Assembly (NCBI GenBank): GCA_000226015.1
Contig: JH152834.1
Location: 107,605-171,604 of the forward strand
DNA length: 64,000 nucleotides
DNA from: Mnemiopsis leidyi
Taxonomy: Eukaryota > Ctenophora > Tentaculata > Lobata > Bolinopsidae
Direction of reading: 5' to 3'
Position numbers and translations under genes: made by a program
Notes under the pieces: generated by a model
The model's database searches: none
Seen by the model: the letters and a program-made list of their open reading frames with translations, nothing else
Told to the model about the DNA's origin: nothing
Part shown: piece by piece, positions 11,501-21,046 of the stretch
Numbering within the stretch: position 1 is the stretch's first letter
Layout of the letters: every line of letters begins with the position of its first letter

Positions 11501-14500
11501 AAAGTAGTACCTAGCTCTTCAGCTTGTCTTGTTAGCTACCTCCCCAGTAACCAGGTTCACATACCTGCTCGTTCATATAAGCAGACATCTCCTGCTGGAG
11601 AGCTCCACACTCCCCGGTAAAACTCTGGAAACCCTGGAGATCACCCAGGATGTTAACAGCAGTAGTGTTTGTGTCAGCTACTCGTCCTATCAGCTGCCTC
11701 ACCCACACAACCACGTTTATCAGTTCGGGGAGATTCTTCCCGGTCTGTATCGTGCTCTTGTCTTTACCGTAACCTGGAACAGAACATGTAATCATCATGG
11801 TAATAGTCCGAGGATGTAACCTGGATTAGAACATGTCATGGGAGGATGCCCTGCGGTAATCAAGTTCACCACATTTTTAGATTAAAGGGATGTTAGATCA
11901 AGTATAAATTGTCTCAGATTGTACGTTGTTTAAGCAACGAAGTAATGATTTTAAATTCGCGTACATTAAACAATCAAATACCTGATGTTCGCTTGCTAAA
12001 CTCGTCCTTCAACGAGCGGACATAAGTTAGGAGCTGTGCGAGGAGAGTTTCACGTTCTGCAACAAGCTCGTCTCTTACAGCAGGTCTCATCACTAACTCT
12101 CTGTATCTGGAGGTGAACATGGGGTGAGATAAGGGGGAGAGGAGGGGAAGAGAAAAGGTGAGAGAAGGGTGAGAGAGTGGTGAGAGAGTGGTGAGAGAGG
12201 TAGTGGGGAAGGGTGAGACACTTCTGGGCCAGGAAGGCCGAGGCGGTAGGAATCAGGCTTCTGAGCAATTTTGCTAGAAATCATTCAGGCTGATACAAAA
12301 GATACAAACAATACACACAGACATAAAACCTTTGAAACTCTCTTAGAAGTTGATGAGGCTGAGCCCCTATCTCGTGGAAATGTTTCTTAAGTTTCCCTGA
12401 TATTTTCTTCTCTGCAGGTACCATACCTAGAGGATGGAATGTAGAGTTAAGCTAAAGTAAGTTGTTTTTCTCTTTACTCGCTATGTAGGTCACGTGATCA
12501 GAGTTTACTATGCACAATCCGGTAAGCTGTGACGTTCAATCATCAAGCTGACAAGTGTAACTAAATGATCTACAACAAGCAAGCGTGTGTAACTGTAAGA
12601 AAAAGCGTGCTTGTTGTGAATATGAGTTAAAAATGAGTCGTGTAAATAATATCTAAAACATACCGGAGCAATCGTTTGAAATTTAATCCCAGCCTAGCTC
12701 CATCTTCTACCTTAAACTCACCTCTCTCGTACTGAGAAACTGCAGCTCTCCATTTAGACAAGGTAAAGGGAGTGTTGTAGAGAGCGTTCAGTTGAGAGAA
12801 AGGCGCGAACGCTGTTGCCGTGTTCAACTGAACTTGCTCAGACTCTGACAGTAACCTAGGTAATGAAGTGCAGTTTAACCTAGGTGAAGAAGATCTGTAG
12901 ATTAGAAATTCAGTCTGACTGTTTCATTTTGAAATAGAACACAACTTACTGAAAGAGTCTGGAAAGTACGGAAAACTGATCTAGCACTTTAAACTTATAA
13001 ACGCTTCAAGTAGTTAATACCGTAAATACTCTGACCAGTTTGGTTATGAATTATGAAAACGCTAAGAGACCTACCTAGTAAGCTGTTCGTGAACAACTCT
13101 GATGTTGAGAATCTCCTCAAGTCGTACAGAGAGGTCCTGTACACTCTTACTTACAAACTTGTCTCCCAGCCACGGCTGTGCGCTGTACCTGTTTTATTCA
13201 GTTGTTAGTTTCCTTAAATATCTTTATTGAAAGATAGCATATCTTTAAAAAAATTCAAAAACACCTTGGGGAAAGAAGATAAACTTAAAAAGTTTATACA
13301 CAAATTAAATGATCGATATTTAAGTCTCTTTAAAAAAGTTTACACAAAATTAAATAATCGATAAAGTTTTCATAAAAAGTTTACACAAAATTAAATAACC
13401 GATAAAGTTTCCATAAAAAGTTACCGTTTCCAGAACTGCACAGTTAGCATGTCGGTAGTTCTATGGAACCTGTCACACACAGATATAGCACCCCCGAGTG
13501 TATCTCTGATGTCGTGATACTGGTCCTCCCACACAGACAGTGCTCCTAACTCTCTTTGTGTGTATCTGTGGGTGCGGAATCTTTTAGGAGACAGAGACAG
13601 ACAGAGATAGAGACAGAACTAGAGACAGAACTAGAGACAGAGATAGTGACAGACAGAGATAAATGTAGAGACAGTAACAGACAGAAAGATGTAAAAACTA
13701 TGAAATAAAAGAACAAGTTGTTGACCAAGACAAAACAGTAGAACTAGACAAGAACAAGCTGTTGACCACGTCAAGTACTTAGTACCTGGTCCAAGTGTCT
13801 CCCAGCACTCTCAATAAGTTCCTCATCCTCGTCTCCCCATAAGGAGCTCCACTGTCCGGCACTAACTTCCACAGATCATCTAGATGATCTTGTATCTTCT
13901 CCATGTTGTCATGACATCTGTCTAGCGGTGTTGTGTCTGGGGATAGTTTTATTTGTTGAGGGAGCTGGAGAGAGAGAGCAACCCCAATACTCCAATAGTA
14001 TTTAGTAGGAGGGGGTGACCACCCATAGTAGGATACAGTCAATACTAATTAATCATCTTAGTCTTTTTTGGGATAAAAGTTAGAAACCAGAGTTACACAC
14101 GGATTTTCGAAGTAATTAATGTGATAGATTGATAAAATATGATAGAATGATGTGATGGGTTGAACTGCAACAATAATATCTTTAAAATCAAAGTACCGAG
14201 TGATATTATCTCGTTGTTAATTGGCTGCAAGAACTCCAGCACAGCCTGCGCTCTCTCCCTATCTCTCAACTTATTGCTTCTATTTGCTAAGTTTTCCCAG
14301 TAAGCCACCTCTTCTTTCACACTCTATAAGGTCGTTAATCGTTATGATGTCGGTATTTTAAGTTACCAAAGAAATAAATTTAGTATAATTAGAAAAGCTG
14401 TGTTCCATCAAATCGCATCTGGATGGATCTTGAACAAACCTGCATATCTTCCAGATTGTCAGAAGATGACGGGAGTTTCTTAGCGAGATGTCCCAAAGAA

Positions 14501-15300
14501 GAAGCTAGTTGGGACAGCTGTTTCTCTAACTTAGCGTCAACGGTGTTTCTTACCATTGGGTAGTAAATCTGAAATATTTCCTTTAAATTACAAGCACTTC
14601 TGAAGCGGGAACTGGATACATTCCTGCGGTTCAATCCATTTTAAGAATCAATCATAGCTCCTTCAGCTGTTCTAGATCTACCCTTGATCATAAGGGGAAC
14701 ATAAAAAACAGTTTCAGCTGTACACAGTAGTCTGTACATGTACAGTAAATTGCGCATGATCTTAAAACCTTGCTGAGAGCGAGATAAAGAGCTTGAGAAG
14801 GAGACTCAGTGACAGTTGTGACAGTCAGTGCAGAGTTCATGTTCTTGTCATCCAACAAACAAGGCTTGTTTTTTAAGAACACAACTTGTTTTGCCTCATT
14901 CTCTGACACGTAGTGTTGCAGGGACACTCCTGGGCACGGAGACAGTCAGTTATAAAGTAAAGTAAACCCTCCATTTACCGGGCCTCTCGGGGGAATGGGT
15001 TGAGGCCCGGTTAATAGAGGCCCGATAAATCGAGGGTTTACTGTATTGTAGATTGTTTCTCGTTGAGTTTCAAATTGACTTGGTAAGGGTTAGTCAGACT
15101 GATAAAACTGAGTTTGATCAATTAGTTAGGGCCACGCTACCTTGTTTATCGTAAACACATGATAGAAGCAGAGTAGCAGAATCATCACAGAACTTTGCAA
15201 GTTCTACTGAAGTTTTGAACTCCTCCCATCCTGTTTCAGTGGGCGAATGTTTGGAGACAGTGTCATAGATGAATCTATACCTTACATCTTCGTCAGGCAT
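2535..15300 (-). CDS. DYNC2H1: cytoplasmic dynein 2 heavy chain, N-terminal 1350 codons (tail and start of linker)
   Basis: Motor that carries IFT trains back from ciliary tip to base. Thirty exons join in frame: 15300-15141, 14929-14769, 14568-14440, 14323-14197, 13936-13786, 13553-13425, 13188-13075, 12855-12722, 12426-12330, 12106-11982, 11773-11565, 11410-11308, 11158-11007, 10570-10433, 10198-10079, 9903-9804, 9599-9472, 9282-9155, 9032-8939, 8805-8648, 8405-8222, 7998-7921, 7565-7434, 7217-7095, 4448-4299, 4057-3869, 3690-3597, 3345-3194, 2956-2803, 2671-2535. Diagnostic matches to known DYNC2H1 include [57 protein letters not shown] and [17 protein letters not shown]; these separate it from cytoplasmic dynein 1 and axonemal dyneins. 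The start at 15300 aligns with the family N-terminus ([12 protein letters not shown]). The AAA+ motor, about two thirds of the protein, is not in the window. IFT22 lies 370 bp upstream on the same strand. Intron 24 contains an antisense gene. Confidence 0.95.
4966..5110 (+). mobile_element. SINE fragment (core domain only)
   Basis: The segment shares CTCAGCCGAA, then about 25 bases later AGGGTTAAAT and GTTAAAAGA, with the copies at 18.3, 20.3 and 25.7 kb. The tRNA-like head is not recognisable here. It lies in DYNC2H1 intron 24, antisense to that gene. Confidence 0.6.
5384..5432. mobile_element. solitary end of the 21-22.5 kb inverted-repeat element
   Basis: The sequence ATTCGCTTTGAATG followed by GAGGGTCGGACAAAG matches the right terminal repeat at 22510-22537. 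No partner end was found nearby, so this is a solo terminus or a truncated copy inside DYNC2H1 intron 24. Confidence 0.6.
6064..6845 (+). CDS. small secreted protein of unknown family, nested antisense in DYNC2H1 intron 24
   Basis: Two exons: 6064-6136 (ATG, hydrophobic run [12 protein letters not shown], donor GTAGGG in phase 1) and 6388-6845 (acceptor CACAG, stop TGA 6843-6845), giving 176 residues in frame. The mature part has motifs [52 protein letters not shown] and [14 protein letters not shown], with three visible Cys and an N-glycosylation site NSTC. Alternating hydrophobic strands with no long helix suggest a beta-sandwich ectodomain. I do not recognise the family. A donor-like GTAATAC at 6817 could instead splice to a further exon, which I did not find. 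The gene sits wholly between DYNC2H1 exons 24 and 25 on the opposite strand. Confidence 0.65.
8178..8224 (-). repeat. three 21-nt repeats duplicating the donor of DYNC2H1 exon 21
   Basis: On the minus strand the exon 21 end ACC|GTAAGTAC is repeated at 21-nt steps: donors begin at 8221, 8200 and, diverged to GTTATG, at 8179. Each step is seven codons, so the two alternative intact donors would keep frame and insert the heptad VSTCTQT once. The conserved family alignment favours the first donor. Confidence 0.75.
12117..12211 (-). repeat. purine/pyrimidine-biased minisatellite next to exon 10 acceptor
   Basis: The plus strand reads GGTGAGAGAGT and GGGGAGAGGA repeats; on the gene strand this is a long CT-rich tract with CTCACCACT repeats, immediately upstream of the DYNC2H1 exon 10 acceptor at 12107. 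It extends the polypyrimidine tract far beyond the usual length. Confidence 0.7.
13578..13692. repeat. degenerate (AGACAG)n microsatellite in DYNC2H1 intron 5
   Basis: Repeats of GAGACAGA and GACAGACAGA with interruptions. It is intronic and lies upstream of exon 6 on the gene strand. Confidence 0.8.
14960..15043. mobile_element. Tc1/mariner-like hairpin MITE in DYNC2H1 intron 1
   Basis: Inverted arms AGTAAACCCTCCATTTACC at the left and the reverse complement of AGTAAACCCTCGATTTATC at the right enclose about 30 bases that contain further GGCCC pairs. TA flanks both ends (14958-14959, 15044-15045), the target of Tc1/mariner transposons, whose small relatives often begin CAGTAAACCCTC. A partial relative lies at 19258-19314. 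Confidence 0.7.
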
Positions 15301-15670
15301 AGCTAATGAAATGGTAACGTAAATTGTATAAAATATACATTCTGAAATGAACAGTGGTAACAGTATCCTACTGATTTCAAAGTACAAGTTATTGATTTGT
15401 TACTACATACATTATCTTGAATAAAAAACACTGAAAACATTGACTAAACCAGGACCTAAAGAAAGGTAAATAGTACACCATTAATAATCTGTACATTCAA
15501 AAATACACACAAATAATACAATATAAATTCAAGAAATCCTAGTCAAGTTTGAAAATCCGGAACAATCCCATCAACAAATAGTCCAAAGCCATTTGCCCCT
15601 GTTGTGCCAACCATAATCATTGGAGTGCATTCAAGACGAAATAACAATCTGAAACTTAGTACGTCCTCCC

Positions 15671-16654
15671 TCACTGGACAGACAATATTTGGTTCTCCCC
15701 CTTCTTCCACTCTTCTGACTGTGTGGTCAGAGCTGAAGAGACTGCTCGACAAAATGCTGCATGTACGTTGCTTCCATTTTCCATAGAAACGATCTCGTGG
15801 GGGACTTTGGTCAGCATGGCCGGGACTTTTCCAACTTTCTCAGTTGATTCTGAAATTAAAATTGTTCAGTGATTGAACATCTAAATCATACTTCTTCAGC
15901 TTAGTTTGTTTAGGGAATATAATATGACATCTTGCTTTATTTAACCAACAGCAAAAAGGTTCATTTATATGGCGACAGCAAGATCTTGAACTGGTAACAA
16001 ACCTCCAACTTGATTCAAGAAGACAGCACACTGTGATTCTTTCAGTCCATGTTGTGCTGCAAACCTCAAATACAACATCTCCAAGAACTGGCTTTCTGAG
16101 TCAGGTATATCTGCATTTGCAACTAGAATGAGAGCTGCAGCCCCTCTTGCAATAGCTGGCCAGCAAGGCTCATTTTGAGGGTTTCCACCACAATCCCACA
16201 GCTCAATCTGAAACATTTGAACATCACAACAAGAACTCATATTTTTGGGGAAAGTTCACTAATTTTTTGATGATGTGACATGATTAGACCTTTGAGAAGC
16301 TAGATACTACTGGTCAATTGATATCGAGAAATGGTGTCACACAAGAAACACTGTCATATGGTATAGATTTTCTGTTGCTCACTACAAGAATAATTCACGT
16401 TTCTAAAAATTAAATATTCAGGTACATCGTTTGTTCATTTGTTTAATAGACTCAATCTTATTTAAAAAAAGAAAGAACAAAACAAGTACATCGACAGCTT
16501 TTGAATCAGGAAGATTACAAGAAAATTCAAGAATTCGAACTCCTGACGTTGGATGATACTCTCCGCTAGTAGAATCTGTAGCATCAGCAAGGTAGTTGGC
16601 CAAAGTTGTCTTGCCACTATGTGGCGGCCCTATCATCACTACCTTGGTTGTCAT
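15671..16654 (-). CDS. IFT22: intraflagellar transport protein 22 (RAB-like 5)
   Basis: Small Rab-like GTPase subunit of the IFT-B train in cilia. Three exons join in frame: 16654-16490, 16207-16003 and 15849-15671 (stop TGA 15673-15671), 182 residues against about 185 in known IFT22. Residues about 4-16 carry the P-loop GPPHSGKT; then GVRILEF and the switch-II equivalent IELWDCGG, followed by CWPAI, match the IFT22 pattern. As in the family, no canonical NKxD guanine-specificity motif is seen. TMEM107 lies 493 bp upstream and DYNC2H1 starts 370 bp downstream, all on the same strand. ACAAG occurs 2 nt before the ATG, a weak acceptor-like site. Confidence 0.93.
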
Positions 16655-17016
16655 GTCTTGTGGTAGATTAGATTAAAACCAGAATGTATCATAGAAACAT
16701 TTTTGAAATTAAGGAGCTGCATTCTTGATTGACAAAATTTGTTATTCTGATCAGATCACTGCATCAAAAAATCTCAACTGAAATTAGAATAAACTGGTAT
16801 GCAATAAAGGCAGACAGAGCTGTTGCTAAAATAGAGGAATAGAACCTAAATATACAATGTAATGAAATGTGTCATAAATTATGCAATGTATTACAAAACA
16901 AGTTATTGTATCTCTTGATGCTCTCTTTATAGTCAAATAAGAATTCAATTCATTAATCAGTTATAATTCTTTACTTTCAGGATGTAAAACACAGTGATAT
17001 ATGTATCACTAGATTG

Positions 17017-17022
17017 TTTATT
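17017..17022 (-). promoter_or_regulatory. candidate polyadenylation signal for TMEM107
   Basis: AATAAA on the minus strand about 125 nt after the TMEM107 stop codon and about 360 nt before the IFT22 start. The motif is exact, its use is inferred. Confidence 0.45.
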
Positions 17023-17147
17023 CAAGGCAAGGTCACATCAGCTCTATTCTAGTGTCAAATGAATAAAGAAACAATTTTTAATCAGACCGAGTTCTCGGTG
17101 TCCATCTATCCTCCTTGCTTTTGGCATTTTATTTGCCAATAGCCCAT

Positions 17148-17567
17148 CTATCTGCCACCCTGAACTCGAGAAATAACGATAACAGTCAGCAGTTCTGTAA
17201 GTGAAGGAAGGATGCAGGTGAAGGCAAATGAATACCAAAGAGATGTGACTGAAAGCGATTCCAAAAGAACAAATGCTAGCACTATTGAACCTACCACATG
17301 ACAACATGTAGATATCATTCCTGTGGCATAACTGAAAATACTCAGCCCAATAAACAGGCTCAGCATTTCCAAAATATTGCATGTGATACTGAGGGAAAGA
17401 GCAACCAAAACTTCAGTCTCAGTTGATTTTCTTAAATCTTCAGAAGCACCAAGTGGCAATGATGCATTAACTGTTGAATCTTGAAACCAGAAAAGGTTCA
17501 TTGTTATGATGATTTGGATAATTAGTGAGAGGAATCTTGGAGGAAGGATTCTTTCAGCAATTGCCAT
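17148..17567 (-). CDS. TMEM107: transmembrane protein 107, ciliary transition-zone protein
   Basis: A single uninterrupted exon encodes 139 residues, close to the roughly 140 of known TMEM107. It acts in the membrane of the ciliary transition zone, where it works with the MKS module as a gate for membrane proteins. Hydrophobic segments lie at about residues 10-28, 54-76, 80-103 and 108-132, as expected for four transmembrane helices. Landmarks that match the family are RFLSL, LFWFQDS, ASLPLG, a central LFIGLSIFSYATGMIS, SLWYSFAFTCILPSLTE. On the gene strand a good acceptor-like AGTTTCAG lies 8 nt before the ATG, pointing to a 5' UTR intron or a trans-splice site. It is the first of three ciliary genes in a head-to-tail row. 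Confidence 0.9.
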   Translation of the reverse strand: MAIAERILPPRFLSLIIQIIITMNLFWFQDSTVNASLPLGASEDLRKSTETEVLVALSLSITCNILEMLSLFIGLSIFSYATGMISTCCHVVGSIVLAFVLLESLSVTSLWYSFAFTCILPSLTELLTVIVISRVQGGR

Positions 17568-18290
17568 ACTTGAAGCTGAAACTTTGTAATCAGTATAAAA
17601 ATTCAGTCTGCAAAAGCTGCAGTTAAAATAAAATGAACAATGTTTTCATCCTTCAGCGGCCTTCACTCTCAGCTTAGGCTGGGAGTATTAGGGGACCGAC
17701 TTGTGCACTGAATTATGACTAGGAGTTTAAATCATAACATGAGCCTCCAACTTAAGTTGTAGGCAAGTACCATAATAAAGAATGTTAGAATTCATTGAGT
17801 TTTTCTTTGGCCACTGGCCGTGACACACCAAGCTCATTATCCCTTGCACTTGGTTCATGCTGTTGTGCTTGCAGGGTGGGTGCCTGCTCATCGAGGTCGA
17901 GCCTAATTGAATATTTAAGTCTAAGATAAGCCAGTTTATGAAGCCTTGAAGTTGATTTAATAGCAAAGTTTGTATCACGGTCTTGGTGCACGCTGAGACG
18001 GACGCTTCGGGCCTCGTAGGTAACTATAGGATTAGGAGTGTTTGTCTCTGCGTATGTCCCCCAATGAGCAGGCATAGATTTGTTTAATTCTGGTGTTGAG
18101 GTTTTGAAACTCTTTATAAATGAATATTCTTAAAATCTCATGCTGACTCAATTACAATGTTTAAAATTGTAAACATGAGATATAATATAACGTGTTTATA
18201 AATTTAATTTTGATACTTAAAATATGTGAAAGACAGTTTATAGAGTAGTCTCATGTTGTTCCATGCGTGCGCGTGCATCCGCAATTTGTT

Positions 18291-18545
18291 GGTGGTGTAA
18301 TGATATCTACTCCGACTTTCTATGCAGAAGATCGGGGGTTCAATCCCAGATCCGCCAATCATAGAGGAGTGCGCTAAGGGCATTTGCCTATGCAATCTTC
18401 TTTGGTTTACTCAGCCGAATGACCGGGAAACCGTGATTGAGGGTTAAATGAGAAGGGTATCCGTTAAAAGATTTAGAATCTTCCAGGAGCCCCTTCAGTA
18501 TAACTGTAAAAGCCTGGGTACAGGTGTAACAAATACCAATTATAC
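18291..18545 (+). mobile_element. tRNA-derived SINE
   Basis: The head reads like a tRNA: an A-box-like GTGGTGTAATGATA at 18293 and an exact B-box-like GGGTTCAATCCC near 18337, ending TCCGCCA as a tRNA acceptor arm would. The body then carries AAGGGCATTTGCCTATGCAA, CTCAGCCGAATG and GTGATTGAGGGTTAAATGAG. The body recurs at 5.0, 20.3 and 25.8 kb, which shows a dispersed family. Confidence 0.8.
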
Positions 18546-19257
18546 AAATTTGTTGAACCAGTGTGGCCCATGCTTGTGCAGGTGTGGGCTGTACTGGTTC
18601 GGCATACGTGCACGCCCCACGTCATGATGTAAGATGTCCACCCTCGTTACTCCTTTAAATTTTTGAATAGTTGAAAATGAGATATAATATTGTTTGATCT
18701 TAAATGCTGTAAATAAAAATACTTGTTTTTCTGAGTGTGTACAGATACTATCACAAAATATGTTTCAAATGTATTTAGCTGTATATTTACAAATATATTT
18801 TCCTGTTTCCCTAACTTCTCAAAAATAGTAACTTAAGTTATTGATAGCTATGTGTAAACATCATCCTGATCAGATTTCTTGATAACAGCACTCCTTGAGG
18901 GATTTAGAACTGAGATAATGGATTCAACGTTCTGAATTACATCTTCAATTAGTAATCTCAAGGTAGATTACGTAATGTATATCAGTACACGTGTGTATAA
19001 GCTGTCAGCTTGCATGTTAAGGCTGTATCACGGTGTCACATGGCGGAGATACCAATACCAAAATGTCACGTGTGCCTCCTATTGGCCTTGTCCGACTCTT
19101 AATCTGCATCGATCTACGTATCGTGCCATTGGCGTATGCGATCACGTTGTGCTGATACACGATCGTGTGCTGGACTGGTGTTAACCATCTCGTGTATCTT
19201 TATCAGGCCAGTATAGCATGCTTTAATTGAGTAACGATGTTGGGGGAAAGGAAGGAG

Positions 19258-19314
19258 GTCCGGTAAATAGAGGGACTCAGTAAATAGAGGCCTGGTAAAT
19301 CGAAGGTTTACTGT
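19258..19314. mobile_element. partial Tc1-like MITE end
   Basis: CGGTAAATAGAGG units and a terminal AATCGAAGGTTTACTGTA match the right half of the hairpin element at 14960-15043. The left arm is missing or too diverged. Confidence 0.6.
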
Positions 19315-19504
19315 ATAAGCATTTCATGTTTTGCAGAAATTGGCTTGGCAAACTCCAATATTTTAGGTCTTGTGGAATTCTTTTTAAACGACAAAAATTA
19401 TCATTTCAGTGCCTTCCGATGCTTTCTAGACCCCCTCAAATCGCGGGGCGGGGCTGTCGGCAGTTGGGGGCAAGTCCCCAAAACACCCCAGGGGCCGTTG
19501 CCAG

Positions 19505-19893
19505 TACCCACCAATGCCAAGTCGAGTCACTCCTGGACTATTTAAAAGCTTTCGATAAAGTAGATCGCAAGCTTGTGCTGTTCTTAATGGCCATTGGTCA
19601 GTCCTTGCTACTATCATCAGTGGGATTCCGCAAGGACCTGTTTTGGGGCCTATCCCCTTAATTTTGTTTATCTAAGATCTTCAAGGCTGTGTGAAACTTT
19701 TCAATGTTAGCTTTTTGCTGGAATACTGCTGTCCTCTCTGGATTTCTTCGTAAATCACAGATATTCAACTGCGAGTGCTCAAAGGACATTAATAAACAGA
19801 ATAGCAGGTCACCAAGGAACTAACTACTGGGACAGGCTGAAAACCCCCAAACCCTCAAACTCATGTCCCTAAAAAGACGTAGGGGGCGGTACA
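19505..19893 (+). pseudogene. degenerate LINE reverse transcriptase fragment
   Basis: Broken plus-strand frames carry landmarks of a non-LTR reverse transcriptase: KAFDKVDRKLV (motif A with catalytic Asp), GIPQGPVLGPI (motif B, in another frame), then LLEYCCPLW, RIAGHQGTNYWDRLK typical of the C-terminal region of CR1/jockey-type elements. Frameshifts, stops and an internal deletion between motifs A and B make it dead. It meets a minus-strand LINE fragment tail to tail. Confidence 0.75.
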
Positions 19894-20235
19894 TTATCCT
19901 ACAGTTGTAGAAAGTACTGCTTTATTGCATCTCCCATCATTAATAACAAATAATGATGCCAGCATCATTTTTCTAGCTACAAAAGGGTTATCTTTGAGAA
20001 AGCTATTATGTCTCATCATATTCTCTAAATAGCTTCCACTTTCAATACGATTTAAGACATCATCAGAAATATCCCAGAAGTTCCCACTACCATAAATTGC
20101 TAAAGCCTTAGTTCTGCCCTTAAACATCTCAAGATTAGATTTAAAAACATTTAGATTTAATGCCGTCTTCACCTCTATGGGTAGCTTATTCCAAAAGGAC
20201 ATAACCCTATCATTCATTTGTTTTTGTATTTTGTT
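19894..20235 (-). pseudogene. C-terminal LINE fragment, opposite orientation
   Basis: An open minus-strand frame contains NDRVMSFWNKLPIEV and LNVFKSNLEMFKG, which is the end of CR1/jockey-type reverse transcriptases (pattern R-V-x-W-N-x-L-P, then V-N-x-F-K). The upstream parts are absent; the 5' side abuts a SINE in the same orientation. The frame is intact but lacks the polymerase core, so it is a remnant. Confidence 0.7.
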
Positions 20236-20412
20236 AAGCCTGTACCAAGGCTTTCATGGTTATACTGAAGAAGCTCTCGGAAGATTCTGCATCTTTTGAC
20301 GGAGACCCTCCTCATTTGACCCTCAATCACAGTTAGTCGACCGATGAATATTGCATAGGCAAATGCCCTTAGTGCACTCCTCTAAGATTGGCTGATCAGG
20401 GACCCTCCAATC
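20236..20412 (-). mobile_element. SINE copy, minus orientation
   Basis: On the minus strand the segment reads AGAGGAGTGCACTAAGGGCA, TTTGCCTATGCAAT, GTGATTGAGGGTCAAATGAG, CCGTCAAAAGA, colinear with the body of the 18.3 kb SINE. The tRNA-like head is truncated or diverged. It lies directly upstream of the minus-strand LINE remnant. Confidence 0.75.
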
Positions 20413-21046
20413 TGCTGCGTAGGAAGTCTAAGTGGATACAACTTACTTATATCTCATTTAGAATAAAATACTATGGCTGACAGTTTTAACTACTTTCGAC
20501 TCTTTTATTTTACAAATTATTAGAGCATCAATGACAAGAAGCTGAAGATGAGGGAAATTTTTGTACGACAATTTTAACTTGGTTCATAACCTCCGTAAAC
20601 GACATAATGATAAAGTAACTGTACTGTCAGACAGTGATACATTTAACATTTTGTAATAATATCTTGTGTTCGTCTCCTAGAGTGGGTTAAATTTTAATGG
20701 GATTAAACATGTGCTATATAAGCTATATAGCCAAAAGGATTTATTGTATGATCGTTGTTATGCTACACTCTTATCTGTGAGATTGTCAAAATTTCGTTGG
20801 AGAACGTTTGAACACATTTGAAGAGGCCAAAAACTCACCTGCATATTTGTCTAGGTTATTTGCGATAAATGCTGATAGTTAAATGAATTTCCGAAGAGGT
20901 AGATACCTTGTACCACTTTATAAGATCAAATTTATAAATTACAGATTTTTTGCTACTTCTATATGAGCTATCTTACACACCAGATCATAAATGCGCATTT
21001 CGCTATGTAGCTAATAAGAAATGCATTTTCAGCAACCCTTGTCTGA

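Noticed and set aside
18336-18350. Functional tRNA gene
   Set aside because: The B box is good but the cloverleaf is poor and the sequence continues into a repeated SINE body.
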